Shown here: positions 53,626-60,644 of the stretch, one piece after another
How the letters are laid out: each line of letters begins with the position of its first letter
Position numbering within the stretch: position 1 is the first letter of the stretch
Assembly: GCF_020400655.1 (NCBI RefSeq)
Contig: NZ_JAINRC010000011.1
Coordinates: forward strand, 285,328 to 349,327
Source of the DNA: Streptomyces spinosus
GTDB taxonomy: Bacteria; Actinomycetota; Actinomycetes; Streptomycetales; Streptomycetaceae
Direction of reading: 5' to 3'
Length of the DNA: 64,000 nt
Made by a program: the position numbers and the translations under genes
The notes under the pieces: model-generated
Database searches by the model: none
Told to the model about the DNA's origin: nothing
The model's input: only the letters and a program-made list of their open reading frames with translations

Positions 53626-55022
53626 CCGGCGGCTTCTTCCGGGGTCCGGGGCGCAGCACCGCCGTGCGGGTCGCCGCCGGGCGGGTTCGGTGGCCCCGTG
53701 ACCAGCGGCAACGGTTCGGCGCCCGCCAGTGCGGGATCGTCGACGAAGAACGTCCGCACCCGCCCCGGAGCGGACTGAGGCGTCTCGAACCGCACGGTCA
53801 CCCGCCCCAGCCCGCTCCCCTGCACCCACCCGTGCCCGTACTCCGTATGGCGCACGTCCTGCCCGGCCCGCCACTCCCGCCCGGCGGGCGCCGCCCGCTC
53901 CACGACGGCCTCCACCGCGCCCTCCTCCGGCTCCTCCGCCGCGGGCACCGGCCTCGACTGCGCGAACAGGTCCTCCTGCGTGTAGTCGGCGAGCCCGGAC
54001 ACCCCCACCCCGAGCAGTCGCACCCCGCCCGTGGTGTCCACGGAGTCCAGCAGCCGCGCCGCCGCCTCACGGATGACGACGGGGTCGTCGGTGGGTCCCC
54101 TCAGCGTCTCGGAACGGGTCAGGGTGGAGAAGTCGTACCGCCGCACCTTCAGCACGATGGTCCGCCCCGACAGCCCGGCCTCGCGCAGCCGCCGCACACA
54201 CCGGTCGGCCAGCCGCTGCACCTCAAGGCCGACCCGCAGCCGGTCATGGATGTCCACGTCGTAGGTGTCCTCCACGGACACCGACTTGGCCTCCCGCTCG
54301 GCCACCACGGGCCGCTCGTCCCGCGCCAGCGCCATGGCGTACAGCGCCTGCCCGTGCGCCTTGCCGAGCAGCCGGACCAGCTCGTCCTCGCCGGCCTCCG
54401 CCAGCTCCTGCACCGTGGTGATCCCGGCCCGGCGCAGATGGTCCCCGGTCGCCGGTCCGACACCCGGCAGGGTGCGCACCGGCAACGGTGCCAGCAGCGC
54501 CCGCTCCGTGCCCGGCTCGATCAGCCGCAGGCCGTCCGGCTTCGCCTGCTCGGAGGCGATCTTCGCGAGCATCTTGGAAGCGGCGAGTCCCACCGACCCG
54601 GTGAGCCCGGTGACCGCCCGGATGTCCGCGCGCAGCTGCTCCCCCGCCCGTCGCGCCGACTCCTGGTCTTGGGCCGCTCCCCCGGCTTCCAGGTCCACGA
54701 ACGCCTCGTCCAGGCTCAGCGGCTCGACCAGCGGTGACAGCTGCCGCAACAGCGCCATCACCTGGTCGCTGATCGTCCGGTACAGGGTGAAGCGCGGCAC
54801 CAGGTAGGCGGCGTTGGGAGCCAGCCGGCGCGCCTGGGCCATGGGCATCGCCGAGTGGACGCCGAACACCCGTGCCTCGTACGACGCGGTCGCCACCACC
54901 CCCCGCGGTCCGAGCCCGCCCACGACCACCGCTTTCCCGCGCAGACTCGGCTTGGACGCCTGCTCCACCGAGGCGTAGAAGGCATCCATGTCGAGATGCA
55001 GGATCGTGGGCGCGTTTCTCAC
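53547..55022 (-). CDS. dinB: DNA polymerase IV (DinB, Y-family) with a C-terminal Tudor-like extension
   Basis: 491 residues from GTG 55022; the canonical start VRNAPTILHLDMDAFYASVE fits. Catalytic acids are Asp11 and Asp13 (DMD) plus Asp105/Glu106 in SLDEAFVDLE; the helix-hairpin-helix RTLPGVGPATGDHLR and the little-finger domain follow. It performs error-prone translesion synthesis. Beyond the usual DinB end (about 370) residues 384-429 read WRAGQDVRHTEYGHGWVQGSGLGRVTVRFE, which resembles the Tudor-like C-terminal domain of PcrA/UvrD helicases that binds RNA polymerase. The rest is a disordered Pro/Gly tail. The TTG/GTG starts further upstream are less likely. Confidence 0.93.
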   Translation of the reverse strand: MRNAPTILHLDMDAFYASVEQASKPSLRGKAVVVGGLGPRGVVATASYEARVFGVHSAMPMAQARRLAPNAAYLVPRFTLYRTISDQVMALLRQLSPLVEPLSLDEAFVDLEAGGAAQDQESARRAGEQLRADIRAVTGLTGSVGLAASKMLAKIASEQAKPDGLRLIEPGTERALLAPLPVRTLPGVGPATGDHLRRAGITTVQELAEAGEDELVRLLGKAHGQALYAMALARDERPVVAEREAKSVSVEDTYDVDIHDRLRVGLEVQRLADRCVRRLREAGLSGRTIVLKVRRYDFSTLTRSETLRGPTDDPVVIREAAARLLDSVDTTGGVRLLGVGVSGLADYTQEDLFAQSRPVPAAEEPEEGAVEAVVERAAPAGREWRAGQDVRHTEYGHGWVQGSGLGRVTVRFETPQSAPGRVRTFFVDDPALAGAEPLPLVTGPPNPPGGDPHGGAAPRTPEEAAGQGSSEPASLPKSRSGTLGGGATSRP

Positions 55023-55100
55023 ATCCCCGATGCTGCACCACGGCACTGACAACGCGGGCGGATCCGGGCGTCTGAGAGGCCCGGCGGTCGGACGCGGCCG

Positions 55101-55784
55101 TCAGACCGCCCGGTTGCGGCGCCGCGCCAGCTCGTCCGCCGGGTTGTGCCCGACCAGGGTCTCGCCCGTGTCGATGCGCTCACCGTGCAGTTGGGAGAGG
55201 GCGCTCTCCACGTCCCGCCACACCACGCCGACAGCGATCCCGAAGATGCCCTGACCACCCTGGAGCAGGGCATGGACCTCGTCCGGCGAGGTGCACTCGT
55301 ACACGGTGGCGCCGTCGCTCATCAGGGTCATCCGCTCCAGGTCACGGAAACCGCGTTCCCTGAGGTGCTGGACGGCCGTGCGGATGTTCTGCAGGGACAC
55401 CCCGGTGTCCAGGAACCGCTTCACGATCTTCAGGACGACGACGTCCCGGAAGCTGTACAGACGCTGGGTGCCCGACCCGTAGGCGGGCCGGACGCTGGGC
55501 TCGACCAGACCGGTGCGCGCCCAGTAGTCGAGCTGCCGGTAGGTGATGCCGGCAGCCGCGCAGGCCGTGGGCCCGCGGTAGCCGATCTCCTCGGACGTCA
55601 TGGACGCCACCCCTCCGCCGTTCGGCACCGCCGTCGGCAGCTGCGGAGCGTGCTCCACCGCGCTGCCGGGATGGGCATGACCCCCGCCGGATCGCGGCCG
55701 CGAGCTCGGGGGCGGGTACGGACCGCTCTCCCCGAAAGCGCGTCCGGGGGCACCCCCAGCCGTACCGTCGCCGCTGGTTCTCAC
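55101..55784 (-). CDS. MerR-family regulator of the conserved Rv1830-type
   Basis: 227 residues from GTG 55784, with GGAGG five bases upstream, which fits the promoter at 55815-55843. A later ATG (55601) with a weaker site would remove a disordered 60-residue tail. The HTH is GYRGPTACAAAGITYRQLDYWARTGLVEPSVRPAYGSGTQRLYSFRDVVVLKIVKRFLDTGVSLQNIRTAVQHLRERG, the strongly conserved form known from the mycobacterial Rv1830 locus. The effector part contains a YECTSPDEVHALLQGGQGIFGIAVG segment. It probably regulates its own gene cluster. Confidence 0.9.
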   Translation of the reverse strand: MRTSGDGTAGGAPGRAFGESGPYPPPSSRPRSGGGHAHPGSAVEHAPQLPTAVPNGGGVASMTSEEIGYRGPTACAAAGITYRQLDYWARTGLVEPSVRPAYGSGTQRLYSFRDVVVLKIVKRFLDTGVSLQNIRTAVQHLRERGFRDLERMTLMSDGATVYECTSPDEVHALLQGGQGIFGIAVGVVWRDVESALSQLHGERIDTGETLVGHNPADELARRRNRAV

Positions 55785-55814
55785 GCCGACCTCCGTCCTT
55801 GACCTGCCTTCTCG

Positions 55815-55843
55815 ACGGTAGGCAGTCACCAGGGGTGCGTCAA
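55815..55843 (-). promoter_or_regulatory. Consensus promoter of the MerR gene
   Basis: -35 TTGACG (55838-55843), 17-base spacer, -10 TACCGT (55815-55820) on the minus strand; transcription would start about 25 bases before the GTG 55784. The best matching vegetative promoter in the window. Confidence 0.7.
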
Positions 55844-55852
55844 CGATCGCCA

Positions 55853-55878
55853 CACTCGGCACGCCGAGTGATAATCAC
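55853..55878. promoter_or_regulatory. Twin palindromes upstream of the MerR promoter
   Basis: CACTCGGC and GCCGAGTG (55853-55870) form a perfect dyad with a two-base centre. It overlaps a second dyad GTGATAATCAC (55868-55878). Both lie 10-35 bases upstream of the -35 box and are candidates for an operator of this regulator or of a neighbouring one. Confidence 0.5.
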
Positions 55879-56044
55879 CCAAGGAGTGGTTTCCCGTGTC
55901 CCACCGCGGGGAAAGGCTAGCCGAATGCGCTGGCGGGGGGCCGTAGGACGCTCTCACTGGCCGGAGGCAATTGCCGGGGCGCGGACCGTGCGGTACCGCC
56001 GTCCGCCCCCGGGCACGCCGGAGCGGACGGGCGGTCGCCGGGGC

Positions 56045-56518
56045 TCACTGGCTGCTGGTGCCGAAGTCCTCGGGCGAGATCTGGTCGAGGAACTCGCGGA
56101 ACTTCTCCACCTCGTCCTCCTGCTCGTCCGGAATGGCGATACCGGCGTCGTCCAGCACCGTGTCACTGCCGTAGATCGGCGTTCCGGTGCGCAGGGCGAG
56201 CGCTATGGCATCGGAGGGGCGGGCGCTGACCTCGACCCCGCTGGCGAACACCAGCTCCGCGTAGAAGACACCTTCCCGCAGATCGGTGATGCGCACTTCG
56301 GTCAGCTCCTGGCCGACGGCCTCCAGCACGTCCTTGAACAGGTCGTGGGTCAGCGGTCGCGCGGGGGCCATGCCCTGCTGGGCGAAGGCGATCGCCGTCG
56401 CCTCCCCCGGCCCGATCCAGATGGGGAGGTAACGATCGCCTCCCACTTCGCGCAGGAGCACGATCGGTTGGTTGGAGGGCATTTCGACCCGGACACCTAC
56501 GACATCGAGCTCGTTCAC
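56045..56518 (-). CDS. Bifunctional nuclease family protein (DUF151)
   Basis: 157 residues, GTG start six bases after TAGGGT, suggesting a leaderless transcript. The DUF151 pattern is complete: NELDVVGVRVEMPSNQPIVLLREVGGDRYLPIWIGPGEATAIAFAQQG, then DVLEAVGQELTEVRITDLREGVFYAELVF and SARPSDAIALALRTGTPIY. The founding members combine RNase and DNase activities. It sits between two MerR genes in an arrangement kept across Actinobacteria. Confidence 0.93.
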   Translation of the reverse strand: MNELDVVGVRVEMPSNQPIVLLREVGGDRYLPIWIGPGEATAIAFAQQGMAPARPLTHDLFKDVLEAVGQELTEVRITDLREGVFYAELVFASGVEVSARPSDAIALALRTGTPIYGSDTVLDDAGIAIPDEQEDEVEKFREFLDQISPEDFGTSSQ

Positions 56519-56603
56519 ACAGCAACCCTAGGCGGTGCCCGGGACGTTTGGGTAGTCGGGCCGGGAACAGGTGCCCGATCCGGCCGCTCCACGGCCCGCC
56601 GTA

Positions 56604-57341
56604 TCAGGGCAGCCGGACGCCGAGAGCGGTCTTCACCAGGGCCGCGTGCAGCCGCACCGTCAGGGCCGCCAGCTCCTTCGTACGGGCCTCGGCGTGTGCC
56701 CTGGTCTGCGGATTGCGGTGGCGCCTGAGCGGGGCCACCACCTGGTCGACCAGGCCCGCCTCGCGGTCGGCGGCGGCCTTCATCGCCCGGAGGTGACGCG
56801 GCTCGATCCCGAACCGCCCCAGCTCGGTGATGAGGGAGGCCACGGTGACGGCCTCGGCGTCGTACGCCCCGTCCTCCAGCGGAGCGATGAGCCCGTAGGA
56901 CTCCCACTCCTTCAGGTCGCTCTCGTCGACGTCCGCGGCGGCCAGCAGCTCGGACCTGCCGATCCTGGCCACCGTGGGCCCGTCCACGCGCGCGGGTACG
57001 TCCTCCGCGGTGCGCTGACGGCCCACCACGGGCAGCGGGACGGCCTCGCCCCGCTCCATGGCGTCCAGGTGCTCGCGGATCACCTTGAGCGGCAGGTAGT
57101 GGTCCCGCTGCATCCGCAGGACGTGACCGAGGCGCTCGACGTCCCCGGCGCTGAACTTGCGGTACCCCGACGGGGTCCGCTGCGGCTCGACGAGTCCCTC
57201 CGACTCCAGGAAGCGGATCTTGGAGATGGTGACTTCGGGGAACTCGTCGCGCAGCACGTTCAGCACCGTGCCGATGCTCATCAGCCCACTGTCCCTGGCG
57301 GCGGTACCGCTTCCGGCACCGCCGCTCGGTGTTTGAAGCAT
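56604..57341 (-). CDS. ftsR: MerR-family regulator FtsR
   Basis: 245 residues, ATG start with GGGAAGG upstream. The HTH is MSIGTVLNVLRDEFPEVTISKIRFLESEGLVEPQRTPSGYRKFSAGDVERLGHVLRMQRDHYLPLKVIREHLDAME, the FtsR form described in corynebacteria, where it affects ftsZ expression. The remaining part contains DLKEWESYGLIAPLEDGAYDAEAVTVASLITELGRFGIEPRHLRAMKAAADREAGLVDQVVAPL. An N-terminal 20-residue extension precedes the HTH. It is next to the FHA gene, as in other actinobacteria. Confidence 0.93.
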   Translation of the reverse strand: MLQTPSGGAGSGTAARDSGLMSIGTVLNVLRDEFPEVTISKIRFLESEGLVEPQRTPSGYRKFSAGDVERLGHVLRMQRDHYLPLKVIREHLDAMERGEAVPLPVVGRQRTAEDVPARVDGPTVARIGRSELLAAADVDESDLKEWESYGLIAPLEDGAYDAEAVTVASLITELGRFGIEPRHLRAMKAAADREAGLVDQVVAPLRRHRNPQTRAHAEARTKELAALTVRLHAALVKTALGVRLP

Positions 57342-57385
57342 GGACCTTCCCTGGGGGTCCCCCCGGACGTCGGTCCGGGGGCGGG

Positions 57386-58216
57386 TCAGATGCCCTGCCG
57401 GCTCGCGTAGAACACCAGCCGGTACTTGCCGATCTGCACCTCGTCACCGTTCGACAGGGCGACCTGGTCGATGCGCTCCCGGTTGACGTACGTGCCGTTC
57501 AGGCTGCCCACGTCGGCCACCGTGAAGGAGCCGTCCGGGGAGCGCCGGAACTCCACGTGGCGCCGGGAGACCGTCACGTCGTCCAGGAAGATGTCGCTCT
57601 GCGGGTGCCGGCCGGCCGTGGTCAGGTCGCTGTCCAGCAGGAAGCGGCTGCCCGAGTTCGGCCCCCGGCGCACCACCAGCAGCGCCGAGCCCATCGGCAG
57701 CGCGTCCACCGCGGCCTGCGCCTCCGGGGAGAGCATCGGCAGCGGCGTCTGGCCGGTCGCCTCGGAGTCGTAGGCCTCCAGCCCCGAGATCGAGATCGTG
57801 GACGTCGTCTCGGAGGCGCGCTCGGGCGTCAGCCCGGGCCGCAGCGGCGCCCCGCAGTTGGAGCAGAACCGGGCGTTCTGCGCGTTCCGGTTACCGCACC
57901 TCGTACACACCAGGACCGACATCGACGGATCCTCCTGCCGCGGCTGCCCCGCCGGGGCGTTGGACGCGTACGGGCCGGGGACGAACCCTCCACCCGTACC
58001 TGAGGTTGACGGTTGCCCGAAACCTATGCCGCCGGACTGGGCAGGGTCAACAGACGCCGCGCCCTGACCTCCCGAAATGTCACCGCCCGGACCAGCGACC
58101 TGGTCCCGGAACAGCGGGCGCTGGCCCTCCGCGTCAGGCTGTGCGCGATGACGAGCGGTCGCGTTGTCGCTGCCTTCTCGCGCGCTCTTGCCGAACAACT
58201 TCGCAAACAACTTCAC
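57386..58216 (-). CDS. FHA-domain protein with zinc ribbon and ETTS phospho-motif (GarA/OdhI-like)
   Basis: 276 residues from GTG 58216 (AAGGGGA eight bases upstream). A disordered first 98 residues precede a zinc ribbon (Cys104, Cys107, Cys118, Cys121), the ETTS motif at 136-139 and a FHA domain at about 178-268 (GRHP at 202-205, SRRH at 217-220, NG at 240-241). GarA and OdhI are phosphorylated at an ETTS motif by Ser/Thr kinases and inhibit 2-oxoglutarate dehydrogenase. An internal ATG at 57922 has an excellent AGGAGG site eight bases before it and would give a 178-residue form that starts just before the zinc ribbon. Confidence 0.9.
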   Translation of the reverse strand: MKLFAKLFGKSAREGSDNATARHRAQPDAEGQRPLFRDQVAGPGGDISGGQGAASVDPAQSGGIGFGQPSTSGTGGGFVPGPYASNAPAGQPRQEDPSMSVLVCTRCGNRNAQNARFCSNCGAPLRPGLTPERASETTSTISISGLEAYDSEATGQTPLPMLSPEAQAAVDALPMGSALLVVRRGPNSGSRFLLDSDLTTAGRHPQSDIFLDDVTVSRRHVEFRRSPDGSFTVADVGSLNGTYVNRERIDQVALSNGDEVQIGKYRLVFYASRQGI

Positions 58217-58406
58217 GGGCGATTCCCCTTGACCGAAACAGACCCGCCCGTGGGGCAGGACGAACCCTGATTGCCTACACCGGCCGAGCCGGACATTCTC
58301 ACAACGTCCGTAACCACCAGACAGTTTCCACCACGCACCACCCCTTCGGTGCGCCGACCCCCCGCAACCTCATGCCCCTGCCGGACGACCACCATGCACC
58401 GCCGGC

Positions 58407-59279
58407 TCACTGGGAGGACGACCGAGCGTAGTCAGGCCGCTTCGCCTGTCGCAAGGCATCCACGACGATCTTGTCCGACCGCTCGACGGTCACCGTGGCC
58501 TGCTCCTTCTCGAGAGTCTGCACCACGCCTCCCGGGATGTTCAGCGCGGGCTCGAGGTCCTGCGGCTTGCCGATGACCTGGAAACGATAGGGGGCGTTGA
58601 TCTTGTTCCCGTCGACGCTCACACTCTTGCCGGAGTCGGTGAAGTAGGTGCCGGCGACCACCCGCACCCCGTTGACCTCTATCGCCTCCGCACCGGCCGC
58701 GCGCAGCTCCTGGATCGCGTCGAGCAGCATGTCCGCCTCGACCGTCCCCTTCGTGTCCTCGATCGTCATGGTGATGCCGGGACCCTGCGCCGCCACGGTG
58801 CCCGCCAGGATGCCGAGTTGCCTTTCCTTCTCGGCGGTCTGACGGCGCGCCTCCGCGGCCTGGTCGGAGCTGCTCTGCAGCTCCTGACGCTGCTTGTCGA
58901 GTCCCTGCTTCTCGTCCTGAAGACGCTGAGTACGCGAATCCAGTTCATCGAGGATGCGCACAAGATCTTCTTGGCGGGCCCCGCGCAGCGCGCCGTCGGT
59001 GTCGCTGTTGGACGCCACCTGCACGGCCAGGCCGAAGCCCAGGCCGAACAGCAGTACCGCGACGATGAGTTGGGCACGCGTGAAGCGCGGCGGCCACAGT
59101 CCCTTGACGAGCCGCTGCCGGCCCGTCAGCTGCTGCTCGGGTTCCTCTGCGGACGGCTTGCCGGCCCCGGGCGCGGGCGCGGGCACTTCCGCCGGCAGTT
59201 CCCTGCGCAACCGGTTCTCCGGCTGGTCGTTACGGCCGTTGCCGTCGTTGCTGTCGTTCTGCTCGTTCATCGGTGTCAC
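58407..59279 (-). CDS. DUF881 (YlxW/YlxX-like) membrane protein
   Basis: 290 residues from GTG 59279, overlapping the sbp stop by four bases. A disordered, acidic N-terminus of about 68 residues is followed by one membrane helix (AQLIVAVLLFGLGFGLAVQVA), a coiled coil (LDELDSRTQRLQDEKQGLDKQRQELQSSSDQAAEARRQ), and the DUF881 domain with VEADMLLDAIQELRAAGAEAIEVNGVRVVAGTYF. DUF881 and small basic protein genes are also found beside ftsA in Bacillus, suggesting a cell-division role. The partner gene is 59605-60513. Confidence 0.9.
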   Translation of the reverse strand: MTPMNEQNDSNDGNGRNDQPENRLRRELPAEVPAPAPGAGKPSAEEPEQQLTGRQRLVKGLWPPRFTRAQLIVAVLLFGLGFGLAVQVASNSDTDGALRGARQEDLVRILDELDSRTQRLQDEKQGLDKQRQELQSSSDQAAEARRQTAEKERQLGILAGTVAAQGPGITMTIEDTKGTVEADMLLDAIQELRAAGAEAIEVNGVRVVAGTYFTDSGKSVSVDGNKINAPYRFQVIGKPQDLEPALNIPGGVVQTLEKEQATVTVERSDKIVVDALRQAKRPDYARSSSQ

Positions 59280-59608
59280 GCCCGGAACACGTGCCGCCGG
59301 ATCGCCGCGGCGTTGGAGAAGATACGGATGCCCAGGACCACGACGACACCCGTGGACAGCTGCGCGCCCACGCCCAACTTGTCGCCGAGGAACACGATGA
59401 GGGCGGCGACGACCACGTTCGACAGGAACGACACCACGAAGACCTTGTCGTCGAAGATGCCGTCGAGCATGGCCCGCAGACCACCGAAGACGGCGTCCAG
59501 CGCCGCCACGACGGCGATCGGCAGATACGGCTCGACGACCGCCGGAACCTCGGGCCGGACCAACAGGCCGGCCACGACTCCCACGACGAGGCCCAGTACG
59601 GCGATCAC
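59276..59608 (-). CDS. sbp: Small basic protein (DUF1290)
   Basis: 110 residues, a small membrane protein with three to four hydrophobic segments (VLGLVVGVVAGLLV, YLPIAVVAALDAVFGGLRAMLDG, VFVVSFLSNVVVAALIVFLGDKLGVG, VVVVLGIRIFSNAAAIRRHVF). The PEVP and GIRIF motifs are invariant in DUF1290. It overlaps both neighbours by four bases, so the three genes form one translational unit. Function unknown; conserved beside DUF881. Confidence 0.93.
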   Translation of the reverse strand: MIAVLGLVVGVVAGLLVRPEVPAVVEPYLPIAVVAALDAVFGGLRAMLDGIFDDKVFVVSFLSNVVVAALIVFLGDKLGVGAQLSTGVVVVLGIRIFSNAAAIRRHVFRA

Positions 59609-60513
59609 GATGTGCCCTTCTCGGTTTTCTCGGACTTCGGCTGTGCTGTGCGTACGATCACACTGGGTGCGGCGGGCAACCGGACGTCGCCCTCCGTGGA
59701 GATGGTGGCGCGGATGGCGTAGTTCTCCTCCAGGGCATGCAGATACAGGCCGTCGGCGCTGTTCTGGAACCTGGTGCTCAGCCTCTCCCCGTCCCCCACC
59801 GCCAGCACCGTGTACGGCGGCACCAGCGGCCTGTTGTCGACCAGTATCGCGTCACCCGCCGCCCTGATCGCGGACAGGGCGGTCAGCCGCTGCCCGTTGA
59901 CGGAGATCGCCTCGGCTCCGGAGGCCCACAGCCCGTTGACCACGCGCTGCATGTCACGGTCCCGTACCCGGCCGGTGTCGGAGAAGCCCGAGGTCTCCCG
60001 GGGGTTGGCGCCGTCGCCGCCGCCGCTCGCCTCCTTGGCGTCGTTCACGACGAGCTTGACGCCGGGACCGTGCACAGCGGTGGCACCCGACAGCAGTCCC
60101 ACCAGGTCTGCCTCGGCACTGCCCCCGCTCGATCTCAGGGCCGCCCGCTGCCGCGCGCTCACGTCGTCACGCAGTGTGTCGACGGTGCTTTCGAGCTTGT
60201 CCGCGGCCGCGGTCTCGCTGTCGATGCGGTCGATCAGCTCCTGGCGCTCCTTGGCCACCACGGGCGCCGTCACGCGTGCCTGGGCCGCCCCCACGGTCAC
60301 GACGAGCGCCGCGAGGACGAGGCCGGCGGCCAGGCCCAGCTTGGCCCTGAGCGTCTTCGGCAGGCCGCCCTGGCCCTCGGACTTCTTGCGGGCGGCGGCC
60401 TCGGCGTACCCGTCGTCGAGGCTGTGGTCCATGACGTTGGTGATCAACGACATGGACGCGTCCGGGCGCTGCGGCCGCGTGGGGCTGCTCCGAACGGGGG
60501 GTTGCTGCGGCAT
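59605..60513 (-). CDS. DUF881 (YlxW/YlxX-like) membrane protein
   Basis: 302 residues from ATG 60513; a frame continues upstream to 60591 but lacks typical start features. The N-terminus LITNVMDHSLDDGYAEAAARK is followed by one membrane helix (LGLAAGLVLAALVVTVGAAQ), a short coiled coil (RQELIDRIDSETAAADKLESTVDTLRDDVSARQRAAL) and the DUF881 domain (MQRVVNGLWASGAEAISVNGQRLTALSAIRAAGDAILVDNRPLVPPYTVLAVGD). It overlaps sbp by four bases. It and 58407-59279 are distant paralogs and probably partners. Confidence 0.9.
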   Translation of the reverse strand: MPQQPPVRSSPTRPQRPDASMSLITNVMDHSLDDGYAEAAARKKSEGQGGLPKTLRAKLGLAAGLVLAALVVTVGAAQARVTAPVVAKERQELIDRIDSETAAADKLESTVDTLRDDVSARQRAALRSSGGSAEADLVGLLSGATAVHGPGVKLVVNDAKEASGGGDGANPRETSGFSDTGRVRDRDMQRVVNGLWASGAEAISVNGQRLTALSAIRAAGDAILVDNRPLVPPYTVLAVGDGERLSTRFQNSADGLYLHALEENYAIRATISTEGDVRLPAAPSVIVRTAQPKSEKTEKGTS

Positions 60514-60644
60514 GCCGCACATCGTCGCATGTCGCGAGCAGTACCTCCGAACGGCCCCACCGGCGTGCCGGACAGGCCCCCTTGGGGACACTTGTCCGGC
60601 ACCGCACGCGTGCAGCGGGTTTTGCCGTTCTCAGCCGCCGACGC

